Below are positions 1 to 7,746 of a DNA stretch of 64,000 nt, piece after piece (position 1 is the first letter of the stretch; each line of letters opens with the position of its first letter). Source of the stretch: CAUZWH01 sp965224275 (GTDB lineage Bacteria > Pseudomonadota > Alphaproteobacteria > SHVV01). Below the pieces are notes generated by a model. That model made no database searches and had not been told where the DNA came from. It was given only the letters and a program-made list of their open reading frames with translations. The translations under genes and the position numbers were made by a program. The stretch spans positions 310,001-374,000 of the forward strand of contig CBDCYR010000015.1 in assembly GCA_965224275.1 (NCBI GenBank), in the 5' to 3' direction.

Positions 1-920
1 ACTTTTCCGGTCACCGCCTTGTGACTCGCAATTAGCTCCTGAATGTAAGGACGGGGATCTTCGGGGTCGTACAGATTGTAAAAGATGGTTGTGCCTGTGC
101 GGCCTTTCGACAGTTTCCAATAATCCTCATGGGTCATGCCGGCGTCGCCAATAACCGGCATTTCCATTCCCATGTCGCGCGCAGTTTTCACCATTAGCCC
201 GGTGTCGTTGCCCGGCCCCATGAGGAACAGGAGATCGACCTTGGCAGCTTTCACGCGGGTCATTTGCGGCCGCCAGTCGGGATCCTTGGCTTTACCCGTG
301 GCTTCGGTCACCAGTTTGATATTGAACTTGCCCAGGAATTCGCGAACGACCTTGGCGTTGTTGACGGCGTATTCCTGATCATGGGTGTAGACCATCGCGG
401 CGGTCTTGGGATGCCACTTCTTGACAATCCGCGGAAACATGACCGGAAACGCCGTTTTCACCTGTGGCATCGAGCGAAATAGCCAGGGTCCGATAGTCGC
501 GGTCGGCCAGAAACCGCTATTTGCAAAAGCGAATGACGGGAGCTTGTGTTTGTTGACCAGGTCGTGCGCGGCGATGACCTGACTCGTCGTACCAGAATCA
601 AGCATCATCGGCACCGACGGATCCGAGGCCAGCTTCCTGACCTGCGTAAGGGTCATGGGCATGTCATCCCACGGGCCGTCGACTTGGTAGATCTCCAGCG
701 GCCGACCCTTGATCCCACCCTTTTTGTTGATCAGGTCTTGAACAATTTTTGCCGCAGCGAACATGTCGTTGCCGTAGTAGGCGAGCGCACCGCTGAAGGT
801 CGCCAATATCGGTACCCGGAACGGCTCACCCTTGGCCTCGGCCGCCCACGCATTCGGCGACGCGGTAGCCAGGAATACGAACGCACTTAGAAGCGATATC
901 ACTAATGGTTTAAGGATCAT
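1..920 (-). CDS. Branched-chain-type ABC transporter substrate-binding protein, partial (C-terminus off the window)
   Basis: The minus strand is open from an ATG at 918-920 to the window edge, about 306 codons with no stop. The N-terminus is a typical secretion signal (hydrophobic stretch, then ATASPNAWAAEA), so the mature protein should be periplasmic. The body reads like a LivJ/LivK-type type-1 periplasmic binding protein: an early PILATFSGALAYYGND segment, then NKKGGIKGRPLEIYQVD, which fits the usual 'GGI-G-P-L-D' motif. A strong GGAGGGGAGG ribosome site lies about 6 bases before the ATG. No permease is visible on this side; any partner genes lie left of the window. The ligand cannot be read from sequence; amino acids or aromatic acids are typical of the family. 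Confidence 0.85.
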   Translation of the reverse strand, partial: MILKPLVISLLSAFVFLATASPNAWAAEAKGEPFRVPILATFSGALAYYGNDMFAAAKIVQDLINKKGGIKGRPLEIYQVDGPWDDMPMTLTQVRKLASDPSVPMMLDSGTTSQVIAAHDLVNKHKLPSFAFANSGFWPTATIGPWLFRSMPQVKTAFPVMFPRIVKKWHPKTAAMVYTHDQEYAVNNAKVVREFLGKFNIKLVTEATGKAKDPDWRPQMTRVKAAKVDLLFLMGPGNDTGLMVKTARDMGMEMPVIGDAGMTHEDYWKLSKGRTGTTIFYNLYDPEDPRPYIQELIASHKAVTGK

Positions 921-1264
921 CACGCACCTCCCCTCCTGCCCGACCTAGGCATTGGCCGGGCGTATTGTTCAACTGGAAGCCGAGTACTAAGCGTGCAGAC
1001 TACGTCGTATCCTAGCTTTCGCCGCTGATACAGCCAAGCACCTTCCCTTTGCTGCATGACGCAAGCGGGCGGTGCACGACGCACTATTGAGGAAGTACGT
1101 CGCGCCGAACGAAGTGCTGGCATCACAAGCTGCTACCTACGGGCTATCCCTGTTCGCCTACATAACTATCTGGATTCCCCCCGCAGGCCCAGATCGTCAT
1201 AATCGACGGCTAGCATGTAATTACGTGGCTGAGAGCGAGAGTTCCCCTGCTGATTGGGACAAGC
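921..1264. other. Intergenic region without a supported gene
   Basis: This 344-bp stretch separates the divergently placed solute-binding gene and response regulator gene and should hold both promoters. Short open frames cross it on both strands, but none has a ribosome site or family resemblance. No clear -35/-10 pair or terminator could be picked with confidence. Confidence 0.5.
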
Positions 1265-1651
1265 ATGACTAAAATCCTGGTTATCGACGATGTAAAAACG
1301 AGCCGCAGCGTGACGGCGTATGCGTTGACGATGGGAGGATTTGATGTGATCTCGGCCGCCGATGGCGAGACCGGGATCCTTATGGCAACCCGCGAGTGCC
1401 CCGATCTCATCATCGTCGATCTATCGATGCCCAATGTCGACGGATTCGAGACTGCGCGACGTATCAAGGCGTTGGACAAAACAGCCGATATCCCGATTCT
1501 CGCCATCACCGCATTTGCAGCCCGTCCACCTACCGAGGAACGCGCCCTCGATGCCGGCTGCGATGGGTTCGCACGCAAGCCGATTGAGGCCGAAGCGCTG
1601 CTCGAGAAAGTTAATGAGCTACTGGCGGCGCGTCGGGCGTCAGTGGCCTGA
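1265..1651 (+). CDS. Single-domain response regulator (CheY-like receiver)
   Basis: The 128-residue product is a lone receiver domain with no output domain. The hallmark residues are all present: acidic pair D8/D9, phospho-acceptor D52 in IIVDLSMPNVDG, T82 in AITAF and K105 in ARKP. It therefore should accept phosphate from a histidine kinase or phosphotransferase and act by protein-protein contact. No kinase gene lies in the window, so its partner is unknown. It stands alone between divergent and downstream catabolic genes, and a role in controlling them is only a guess from position. Confidence 0.9.
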   Translation: MTKILVIDDVKTSRSVTAYALTMGGFDVISAADGETGILMATRECPDLIIVDLSMPNVDGFETARRIKALDKTADIPILAITAFAARPPTEERALDAGCDGFARKPIEAEALLEKVNELLAARRASVA

Positions 1652-1724
1652 GGCCGGCCCTAACCTCGCACGTTTGTGATATCTTTCCCGGCGATGAGAT
1701 GCGTGGAGCGGGGGGTGAATAGGC

Positions 1725-2939
1725 ATGACGATTGACGCGAGTGTTTCGAAAGCGGTTAGCCAACGGGGAGCCCAGCTTGGTACCGCTATCGAAAAGACGC
1801 GCAAGCCGCTGGCCGAAGCGACCCATCTGCCAAGCGATATCTATACATCCGACGAGATCTTCGAGCTCGAAAAGGAGAAGATCTTCAAGAAGGATTGGCT
1901 GGCTGTCGCCCGCGTCGAGGAAATCGAGAAGCCCGGCGATTACATGACCTTTGATATCGTCGGTGAACCCATCATCGTCGCCAGGAATACCAACGGTGAG
2001 ATCAACGCTTTCTACAACGTCTGCGTTCACCGCGGCACCGAAGTTGCAGCCGGCAACGGCAACCTCAAAACTTTCAGTTGCCCATACCACGCATGGACAT
2101 ACGACTTGAGCGGCCAACTCGTCGGCGCCGCCTACATGGACGACGTCAAAAACTTCGATCTCGATGACTGCCGGCTGAAGCCGGTTCGCAGTGGCGTGTG
2201 GCAGGGTTGGGTGTTCGTTAACTTCGACGCCGATGCCGCGCCCCTGGAAAATTTCGTTGCCGAATATGGTGAGGAATTCGGCCACTACCAGCAAGAGAAA
2301 TTCAGATTGAACCGGCGGCTAGAGACGACCCTCGATTGCAACTGGAAACTGGTCCACGAAAACTTTGTCGATATCTATCATTTCCTGACGCTGCACGCCG
2401 ATACGTTGTCGAACTGGCAAGGACCCGAGGATTACGATTACCGGGCGCATCGGCACGGGGGATATGCGACGTTTTACGAAAACGAGACGTCGTGGATCAA
2501 ACCGTTCCAGGAGCTTGGCCTGGCGCCGTGGCTGGAGGGCTGGCCGGAAGGTATGGACCCCGCGCTGGCTGGGTGCTCGGGCTTCATGACGCCAAACTTC
2601 ACCATCTTCGGGCGTGCGTTCGGCATTGTGCATGTGGTCGTGTGGCCGCTCTCGCCATCAAAGACCCAGATGTATACATACTGCACAGTTCCCGACATTT
2701 ACTTCGAACAGCCGGACATCGTCGAACGCGTACGTCCGATCGAAGACCTCATGGAAATGATCATCGATGAGGACCGGCCAATGATCGAATCGCTGCAGCG
2801 CAACATGAGCAAGGAGGCATTTCGACCGGGACGCATGTCGTCCGGCGAGATGTTGGTGCACCACTACATCAGTTGCTATCTCGACCGGATGGGCGAGAGT
2901 TTGCAGTCGAACGAGTTAGAATCTATTACCTCAGACTGA
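1725..2939 (+). CDS. Rieske non-haem iron oxygenase, alpha (catalytic) subunit
   Basis: The 404-residue protein has the two domains of ring-hydroxylating oxygenase alpha subunits. The Rieske [2Fe-2S] site is C100-x-H102 ... C119-x2-H122. The mononuclear iron site is visible at NFVDIYHFLTLH, with bridging D216 and ligands H219 and H224 in the canonical D-x2-H-x4-H spacing. Such enzymes use O2 and electrons from a reductase to hydroxylate, or oxidatively demethylate, an organic substrate. No beta subunit, ferredoxin or reductase is adjacent. The ATG at 1725 follows a G-rich ribosome site. The 3' end overlaps the convergent broken TPR gene by nine bases. Substrate not identifiable. Confidence 0.9.
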   Translation: MTIDASVSKAVSQRGAQLGTAIEKTRKPLAEATHLPSDIYTSDEIFELEKEKIFKKDWLAVARVEEIEKPGDYMTFDIVGEPIIVARNTNGEINAFYNVCVHRGTEVAAGNGNLKTFSCPYHAWTYDLSGQLVGAAYMDDVKNFDLDDCRLKPVRSGVWQGWVFVNFDADAAPLENFVAEYGEEFGHYQQEKFRLNRRLETTLDCNWKLVHENFVDIYHFLTLHADTLSNWQGPEDYDYRAHRHGGYATFYENETSWIKPFQELGLAPWLEGWPEGMDPALAGCSGFMTPNFTIFGRAFGIVHVVVWPLSPSKTQMYTYCTVPDIYFEQPDIVERVRPIEDLMEMIIDEDRPMIESLQRNMSKEAFRPGRMSSGEMLVHHYISCYLDRMGESLQSNELESITSD

Positions 2940-3634
2940 AGTTGGTTGCTTCAGTTTTTCAATTTCTTTCTCCAGCTTCGCGAGAGCTTCCAGCTGGAGA
3001 TCGTTGAAGTCCCGCGCGCTTGCTCTGGCACTGCTCAAATTTTTCTCTGCTGCAACTATGTCACCTAGAAAAATGTTGGCCTTTGCAAGAACGAGCCACG
3101 CCTCATCATCAAGATTGACGGCGTGTCGTTGTCCCTCAACTTCGCGTACAAGTTCGCCAAGATCGTGATCGATATTGTTTAACGGTGGTGTTGGGCTCTC
3201 GGAGAGCACGTCGATGATGTTTATCATCGCGAAAACTCTGTCCTCTCTTTCAGGTAAATCAAGGGCACGTATGCTAAGCGTGTAAGCTTCTTCCAGCAGC
3301 TTGCGGTTTTCGTCATCATCTTGCGTATTTTCTGCCATTCGCATTAAGCGTGGCGGCATGTTCTGAAGGAGAAACCGATTGTCGGCATCTATTTCTTTCG
3401 CCTTCTTGTAGTAGTTCATCGCCGTTTCTAGGGAAAACTCGGGATTGTCATCATCGACGTAGAAATTACCGATCGTCATGTAGTAGGTAGCCAACGATTT
3501 TTCGGGCACGGTGGTGACCGCCCTCCAAGTCAATTAATTGATGAACCGCTTCCTTTGCCTCCTCCCAGCGACAAGTGCGCCGAAGGACGTTCACCAAATT
3601 ATTGTGGCGAGCGGAAACTGAGGATATTGGTTTA

Positions 3635-4654
3635 ATAGGGTATCCACTTCGCCTCGTGATGTCAATATGTTGGGATGGCGAACCCGGCATCCCATCCCGA
3701 AGGCGGGGTCACCCGCGCACCCTGACTGAATTCGACGCGTGGTTCGTGTCGGAGACGGCGTGTGCGGAGTTTCGCGTGTTCGCTGGCCGGAAGGTTTTTG
3801 CCCGTCTTGCTGCGGAACCGACGCCTGGCCGACGGCGCGGGGTCAGTTGCGATGCAACCGAGCGTCAATCGGTGACGGCGGGGACGATCTTCGAGGGCAC
3901 TCGAAAGCCATTGCGCCTTTGGTTCCAGGCGATGTGGTACGTGACCAACCAGAAGCACGGGGTCAGTGCGCTCGGCCTGCAACGCATTCTTGGCCTGCGG
4001 CAGTTATCAGACCGCCTGAGCTTGGCTGCACAAGTTGCGGCGCGCCATGGTGAGGCCGGGGCATGATCTCCTGGGCGGCGCGGTCGAGTTGGACGAAACC
4101 TATGTGGGCGGCCGGGAAACCGGCGTCGTGGGGCGACAGATCGAAGACCAAGTCGATCGTCGCGATTGCGGCGGAAGTCCGAGGGCGGGGCACTGGCCGG
4201 ATCCGAATGAGCCGCGTCGAGGATGTGGCTGCGAGGAGCCTGATCCCGTTTGTCCAAACAACCGTGGCGCCTGGCGCGACCGTCCGAACCGATGGCTGGT
4301 CAGCCTACAGTGGTCTGGCGAACCAAGGCTATGACCACCAGCCGAGATCCATTTCCGCCGGTGGCGACCCGGCCCACATCGTCATGCCACGAGTGCATCG
4401 CGTGGCCGCTCTGCTTGATCGTGGTGGCTGGGCATCCACCATGGTGCCATCGATGCCGACCATCTCGACTACTATCTCGACGAGTTCACTTTCCGATTCA
4501 ATCGCCGCCGTTCGCAGGCTCGTGGCCTGCTTTTCTTCCGACTGCTCCAGCAGGCGGTGCAGCACGAGCCGGTCCCCTACAAGGGCCTAGTCGGCGGTCA
4601 TCGCAGCCTCGGAAACCAAATGTAGGGGATACGAGAGCGAAGTGGATACCCAGT
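3635..4654 (+). mobile_element. IS1595-family insertion sequence with target-site duplication
   Basis: The 1,020-bp element is bounded by 18-bp inverted ends: ATAGGGTATCCACTTCGC on the left, and ACTGGGTATCCACTTCGC read inward from the right (15 of these bases, 3638-3652 against 4637-4651, are identical). An 8-bp direct repeat TTGGTTTA sits directly outside, at 3627-3634 and 4655-4662. The plus strand encodes an IS1595-type transposase in several frames. The 8-bp duplication, the length and the transposase all agree with that family. The element sits inside the TPR gene. Confidence 0.92.
3640..4620 (+). pseudogene. IS1595-family transposase, multiply frameshifted
   Basis: Pieces of one transposase can be followed through at least three frames. 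The order is TLTEFDAWFVSETACAEF, then RWPEGFCPSCCGTDAWPTARGQ (the N-terminal zinc-ribbon region), then TAGTIFEGTRKPLRLWFQAM and NQKHGVSALGLQRILGL, then LGGAVELDETYVGGRETG (start of the DDE/ISXO2-like catalytic domain), then RGTGRIRMSRVEDVAARSL, TVRTDGWSAYSGL and finally DYYLDEFTFRFNRRRSQARG. Each switch of frame needs a small indel, so the enzyme is inactive although the element ends are intact. Confidence 0.85.
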
Positions 4655-5063
4655 TTGGTTTATTGACTGGATCAGGTGGTCGATCGCCATCAAGTAGTTC
4701 TTATCCTGCACCACCGGAATCTTTGCTTTTTCCGCCTGTTTTTTCCAAGCGAGTGATAAGAAGTCCAATGACTGCCGGTTCTTGAACGGACTGTTAATAG
4801 CCGTTTCGAGGTGTTCGATTGCTTTTGAATAATTTCCGTCTTTATAGGATTCGATCCCGCGATACCGAGCAACCAGCCCCTCGAATACTCTAGCTAGTCC
4901 GACGAGTGCGATTACCAGTGCGCACGCGAGCTTCGCCCAACCAGGCCAGCTCGGCGCACCTTCGGCTGGAACGGACGCAAACCAGTCCAGCGCCGCCAAT
5001 GCAACCGCGAGAACGGTTAGCAAAATTGCGCCAATCATCGAGAAGTGCCCTTTCAGATTGCGG

Positions 5064-6650
5064 CTAGCTTCGTAGTTTGAAGCGCTGGATCTTACCGGTT
5101 GCGGTCTTCGGTAATTCGTCGACGAAGTTGATCCAGCGTGGGTATTTGTAGGGCGCCAAACCGTTCTTGCAGTGCTCGCGCAGTTCCTGCTCGGTCGCCG
5201 CCTCGGAATCGCCAGCGTCGTTGAGGATGACGAACGCTTCCGGTTTGATGAGATCGTTATCGTCAGCGCGCCCGACCACGGCCGCCTCCAGCACTTTGGC
5301 GTGTTCGACCAGCTTGGCCTCGATCTCGTAAGGCGAGCACCAGATGCCGCCGACTTTCAGCATGTCGTCGCCGCGCCCGCTGCACTGGTAGAAACCTTCT
5401 TCGTCCCGCGCGAACACGTCACCCGTGCTGAGCCAATCGTCACCGAGCATGGTGGCGGCTGTTTTCTCCGATTTGTTCCAATAATATTTGGCCGCCGAGG
5501 GCGCGTAGATCTCGAGATTTCCGGGCGCATCGGCACCGAGCTCATTGCCGGCTTCATCGATAACGCGAGCCGAATAGCCCGGCACCATTTGGCCGGTGTA
5601 ACCCGGCTTCAGGGCGTCGGGCCGGCTCGAAATGAAGATGTGGAGGGCCTCGGTGGTGCCGATGCCCTCGTAAATCGACAACCCGGTCGCTTCTTGCCAG
5701 CGGCGCAGGATATCCGGTGGCAGCGCCTCGCCGGCCGAGACACAGGTTCGCAGCGAGCTGAGGTCATGTTTGCCGGTTTCAAGCGCGGCCAGCAACGCCG
5801 CATAGAGTGTCGGCACGCCGAAAAAATGGCTGGGCTGAAAACGCCCGATGGCGTCGAAGATCCCGCCCGGTGTCGGCCGGCCGGGTTCGAGCACGCAGCT
5901 GCCGCCCACCCATAGCGGGAATGTCATGGCATTGCCGAGCCCGTAAGCAAAGAACAGCTTAGCGGCGGAGAAACTGCTGTCATCCTCGCCGAACCCCAGC
6001 GTGTCGACGCCGTAGAGCTGGCTCGTTAACGCCATGCTGCGATGGGCATGAACCGTGCCCTTGGGGGTGCCGGTCGATCCAGAGGAGTAGAGCCAGAAGC
6101 AGTCGTCGTCGGCTGCTGCGGGTGACGGGGCTAGATCGGATGCGGCGGCGGTGATGAGCGCGTCCAGCGACACTGGTCGCTCCCCTTCGGTGACGATCGC
6201 GTGCGCGGGTTTATGGCTGGCGGCGTTGAGGGCCGGCTCGACTTCGGCAGCGAATTCGGGTGAATAGACGACCACGGTCGCGGCCGAATCTTCGATCATG
6301 TATTGATAGTCTTTGGCGCGCAAAAGCGTGTTGAGGGGAACCGGAACGATCCCGGCTTTGATCGCGCCCCAGAAAGTGTAAAAAAACGCCGGGCAGTCCT
6401 TGACGATCATCAGCACGCGTTCGCCGGGCGACACGTCCAATCCGATTAACCCATTGCCGCATCGATTGACGTTCTCGGCCAACGTTCCATACGTGACGGC
6501 ATCACCGCCCGTTGTCCGCATGACAACCTTGCCAGCCCGGCCGTGGTCGAGATGACTGTCGATAAACGGGACCGCGACGTTGAAGTTCGTGGAGAAGCTT
6601 AGGGCGCTAACCTCGCCTGAACGATCGACAGTGACGGTATGGTCCGGCAT
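5064..6650 (-). CDS. Benzoate-CoA-ligase-type acyl-CoA synthetase
   Basis: The 528-residue protein is an ANL-superfamily adenylating enzyme that should join an aromatic or other carboxylate to CoA using ATP. Visible motifs are the A3 loop YSSGSTGTPKG (about 188-198), YEGIGTTEALHIF, the GDVFARDEEGFY hinge region, GRGDDMLKVGGIWCSPYEIE, and the C-terminal catalytic lysine in ATGKIQR (K520). The sequence resembles benzoate-CoA ligases (FNVAVPFIDSHLDHG near the N-terminus). The ATG at 6650 is chosen because CGGAG precedes it by about 9 bases and it gives the usual length; in-frame ATGs up to 6725 have no ribosome site. It is divergent from the hot-dog gene and the 4-hydroxybenzoyl-CoA reductase genes, so 4-hydroxybenzoate or benzoate is the likely substrate. 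Confidence 0.88.
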   Translation of the reverse strand: MPDHTVTVDRSGEVSALSFSTNFNVAVPFIDSHLDHGRAGKVVMRTTGGDAVTYGTLAENVNRCGNGLIGLDVSPGERVLMIVKDCPAFFYTFWGAIKAGIVPVPLNTLLRAKDYQYMIEDSAATVVVYSPEFAAEVEPALNAASHKPAHAIVTEGERPVSLDALITAAASDLAPSPAAADDDCFWLYSSGSTGTPKGTVHAHRSMALTSQLYGVDTLGFGEDDSSFSAAKLFFAYGLGNAMTFPLWVGGSCVLEPGRPTPGGIFDAIGRFQPSHFFGVPTLYAALLAALETGKHDLSSLRTCVSAGEALPPDILRRWQEATGLSIYEGIGTTEALHIFISSRPDALKPGYTGQMVPGYSARVIDEAGNELGADAPGNLEIYAPSAAKYYWNKSEKTAATMLGDDWLSTGDVFARDEEGFYQCSGRGDDMLKVGGIWCSPYEIEAKLVEHAKVLEAAVVGRADDNDLIKPEAFVILNDAGDSEAATEQELREHCKNGLAPYKYPRWINFVDELPKTATGKIQRFKLRS

Positions 6651-6729
6651 AAGAGCAATCTCCGATCGTGGCGATATTGCCATCATACATTCTCGTATGG
6701 TCAGACCGGAAACGACAGAGGGCATCCCA

Positions 6730-7170
6730 ATGAGTGCGGTGGACGCGCTTTATTTTGACGATATCGCGGTTGGCGATGTTCTTACTGCCGGGCCTTACCG
6801 GACGACACGCGATGAGATGGTTGCTTTCGCGCAAAAGTGGAACCCGCGGCCGGAGTATATCAGCGGTGGGACCGCGTGCGTTGAATATGTCCGCGCCGTG
6901 AAGCAACGGCTGGTCAGCGAACTCGGTATTGGTGGCGCGATCATCGGCGCGATAGGCCACGATAACACGCACTATCCAAGCCCTGCACGCCCTGGCGACA
7001 CCATCGACATGCGGTTTGAAGCGGTTGAGATGCATGCGTCACGCAGCAAACCCGACCGCGGCGTGGCCAAATTCGATGTGACGCTTACCAATCAAAACGG
7101 CGACGTGCTGTTTGCCTATGTCGACATCATCATGATGGCACGACGAGAGTCGGCACCAGCATCGCCTTAA
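6730..7170 (+). CDS. MaoC-like hot-dog-fold protein with altered catalytic dyad
   Basis: The 146-residue product starts MSAVDALYFDDIAVGDVLTAGPYRTT, a classic MaoC/R-hydratase beginning, and ends with the usual beta strands (VTLTNQNGDVLFAYVDIIMMA). In hydratases the motif near residues 38-43 supplies Asp and His (WDPQPFH type). Here it reads WNPRPEY, so those positions are N38 and Y43. A hydratase reaction is therefore doubtful; an acyl-CoA binding or thioesterase role is possible. The ATG at 6730 fits the family start, although the frame is open further upstream into the divergent promoter region. It lies between the aryl-CoA ligase and the aryl-CoA reductase genes, suggesting an aryl-CoA related job. 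Confidence 0.75.
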   Translation: MSAVDALYFDDIAVGDVLTAGPYRTTRDEMVAFAQKWNPRPEYISGGTACVEYVRAVKQRLVSELGIGGAIIGAIGHDNTHYPSPARPGDTIDMRFEAVEMHASRSKPDRGVAKFDVTLTNQNGDVLFAYVDIIMMARRESAPASP

Positions 7171-7266
7171 GCCCGCCGCAACACCGGTGCGGTTGTGCGC
7201 GTGGCGCAACGTGGGTATGCCAAAGGGGCGGTTGTCAGCCCGCACCGATCGCCCCATAGTTCTGCG

Positions 7267-7746
7267 ATGAACAGTCAGAAAACGCTTCTTTCGCTCACCG
7301 TCAACGGGCGCGAGCGCGACGACGTTGTCGCCGACAACATGCTGCTGGTTGATTACCTGCGTGAGATTGTTGGGCTGACCGGCACCAAGATCGGCTGCGA
7401 CGGCGGCGAATGCGGGGCTTGTACGGTTCTGGTCGACGGCCGCAGCCGCCATTCCTGCCTCACCATGGTAGCCGCGATGCAAGGTCGGGCGGTGGAAACG
7501 GTGGAGGCGCTGGCCGAGAGCGGCCGTTTGTCGCCGATCCAGCGCGGCTTCAACGAGAAGCTCGGCGCCCAATGCGGCTTCTGTACACCGGGCATGATTA
7601 TGGCCGCAGAGGGATTGCTCCGTGCCAATCCGACGCCCGACATCGACCAAATCCGCGCCGGTATGGCGTCGAACATTTGCCGCTGTACCGGTTACATCAA
7701 GATCATCGAGGCCGTTCAGATGGCGGCTGAGGAGTTGGCGTCATGA
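7267..7746 (+). CDS. hcrC: 4-hydroxybenzoyl-CoA reductase gamma subunit ([2Fe-2S])
   Basis: The 159-residue protein belongs to the xanthine-oxidase-family small subunits. It has a plant-type [2Fe-2S] site (GCDGGECGACTVLVDGR with a later C in RHSC) and a helical second cluster site (QCGFCTPGM ... CRCTGY). It passes electrons between the FAD/[4Fe-4S] subunit and the molybdenum subunit. ATG at 7267 gives the family length; an open frame reaching back to 7195 is not needed. Its TGA overlaps the next ATG (ATGA), so it is translationally coupled to the large subunit. The assignment to 4-hydroxybenzoyl-CoA reductase rests on the neighbouring beta subunit. Confidence 0.88.
   Translation: MNSQKTLLSLTVNGRERDDVVADNMLLVDYLREIVGLTGTKIGCDGGECGACTVLVDGRSRHSCLTMVAAMQGRAVETVEALAESGRLSPIQRGFNEKLGAQCGFCTPGMIMAAEGLLRANPTPDIDQIRAGMASNICRCTGYIKIIEAVQMAAEELAS

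Larger units (their letters stand above)
2931..5038 (-). pseudogene. Membrane-anchored TPR-like protein gene, interrupted by an IS1595-type element and frameshifted
   Basis: The 5' half (5038 down to about 4655) starts with ATG and encodes two membrane segments (residues about 1-20 and 33-55) followed by tetratricopeptide-like helices (ESYKDGNYSKAIEHLETAI). It is cut after ...DHLIQSINQ by the insertion sequence at 3635-4654. The rest resumes at about 3626 in another frame (ARHNNLVNVLRRTCRWEEAKEAV) and shifts frame again near 3530 into VTTVPEKSLATYYMTIGNFY, ending LEKEIEKLKQPTSV at 2931. Removing the IS and one copy of the 8-bp duplication still leaves a premature stop, so the gene carries additional indels and is decayed. 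It would have followed the CoA ligase on the same strand. Confidence 0.8.

Noticed and set aside
1072..1272. Small plus-strand frame before the response regulator
   Set aside because: No ribosome site or family resemblance, and it overlaps the response regulator start.
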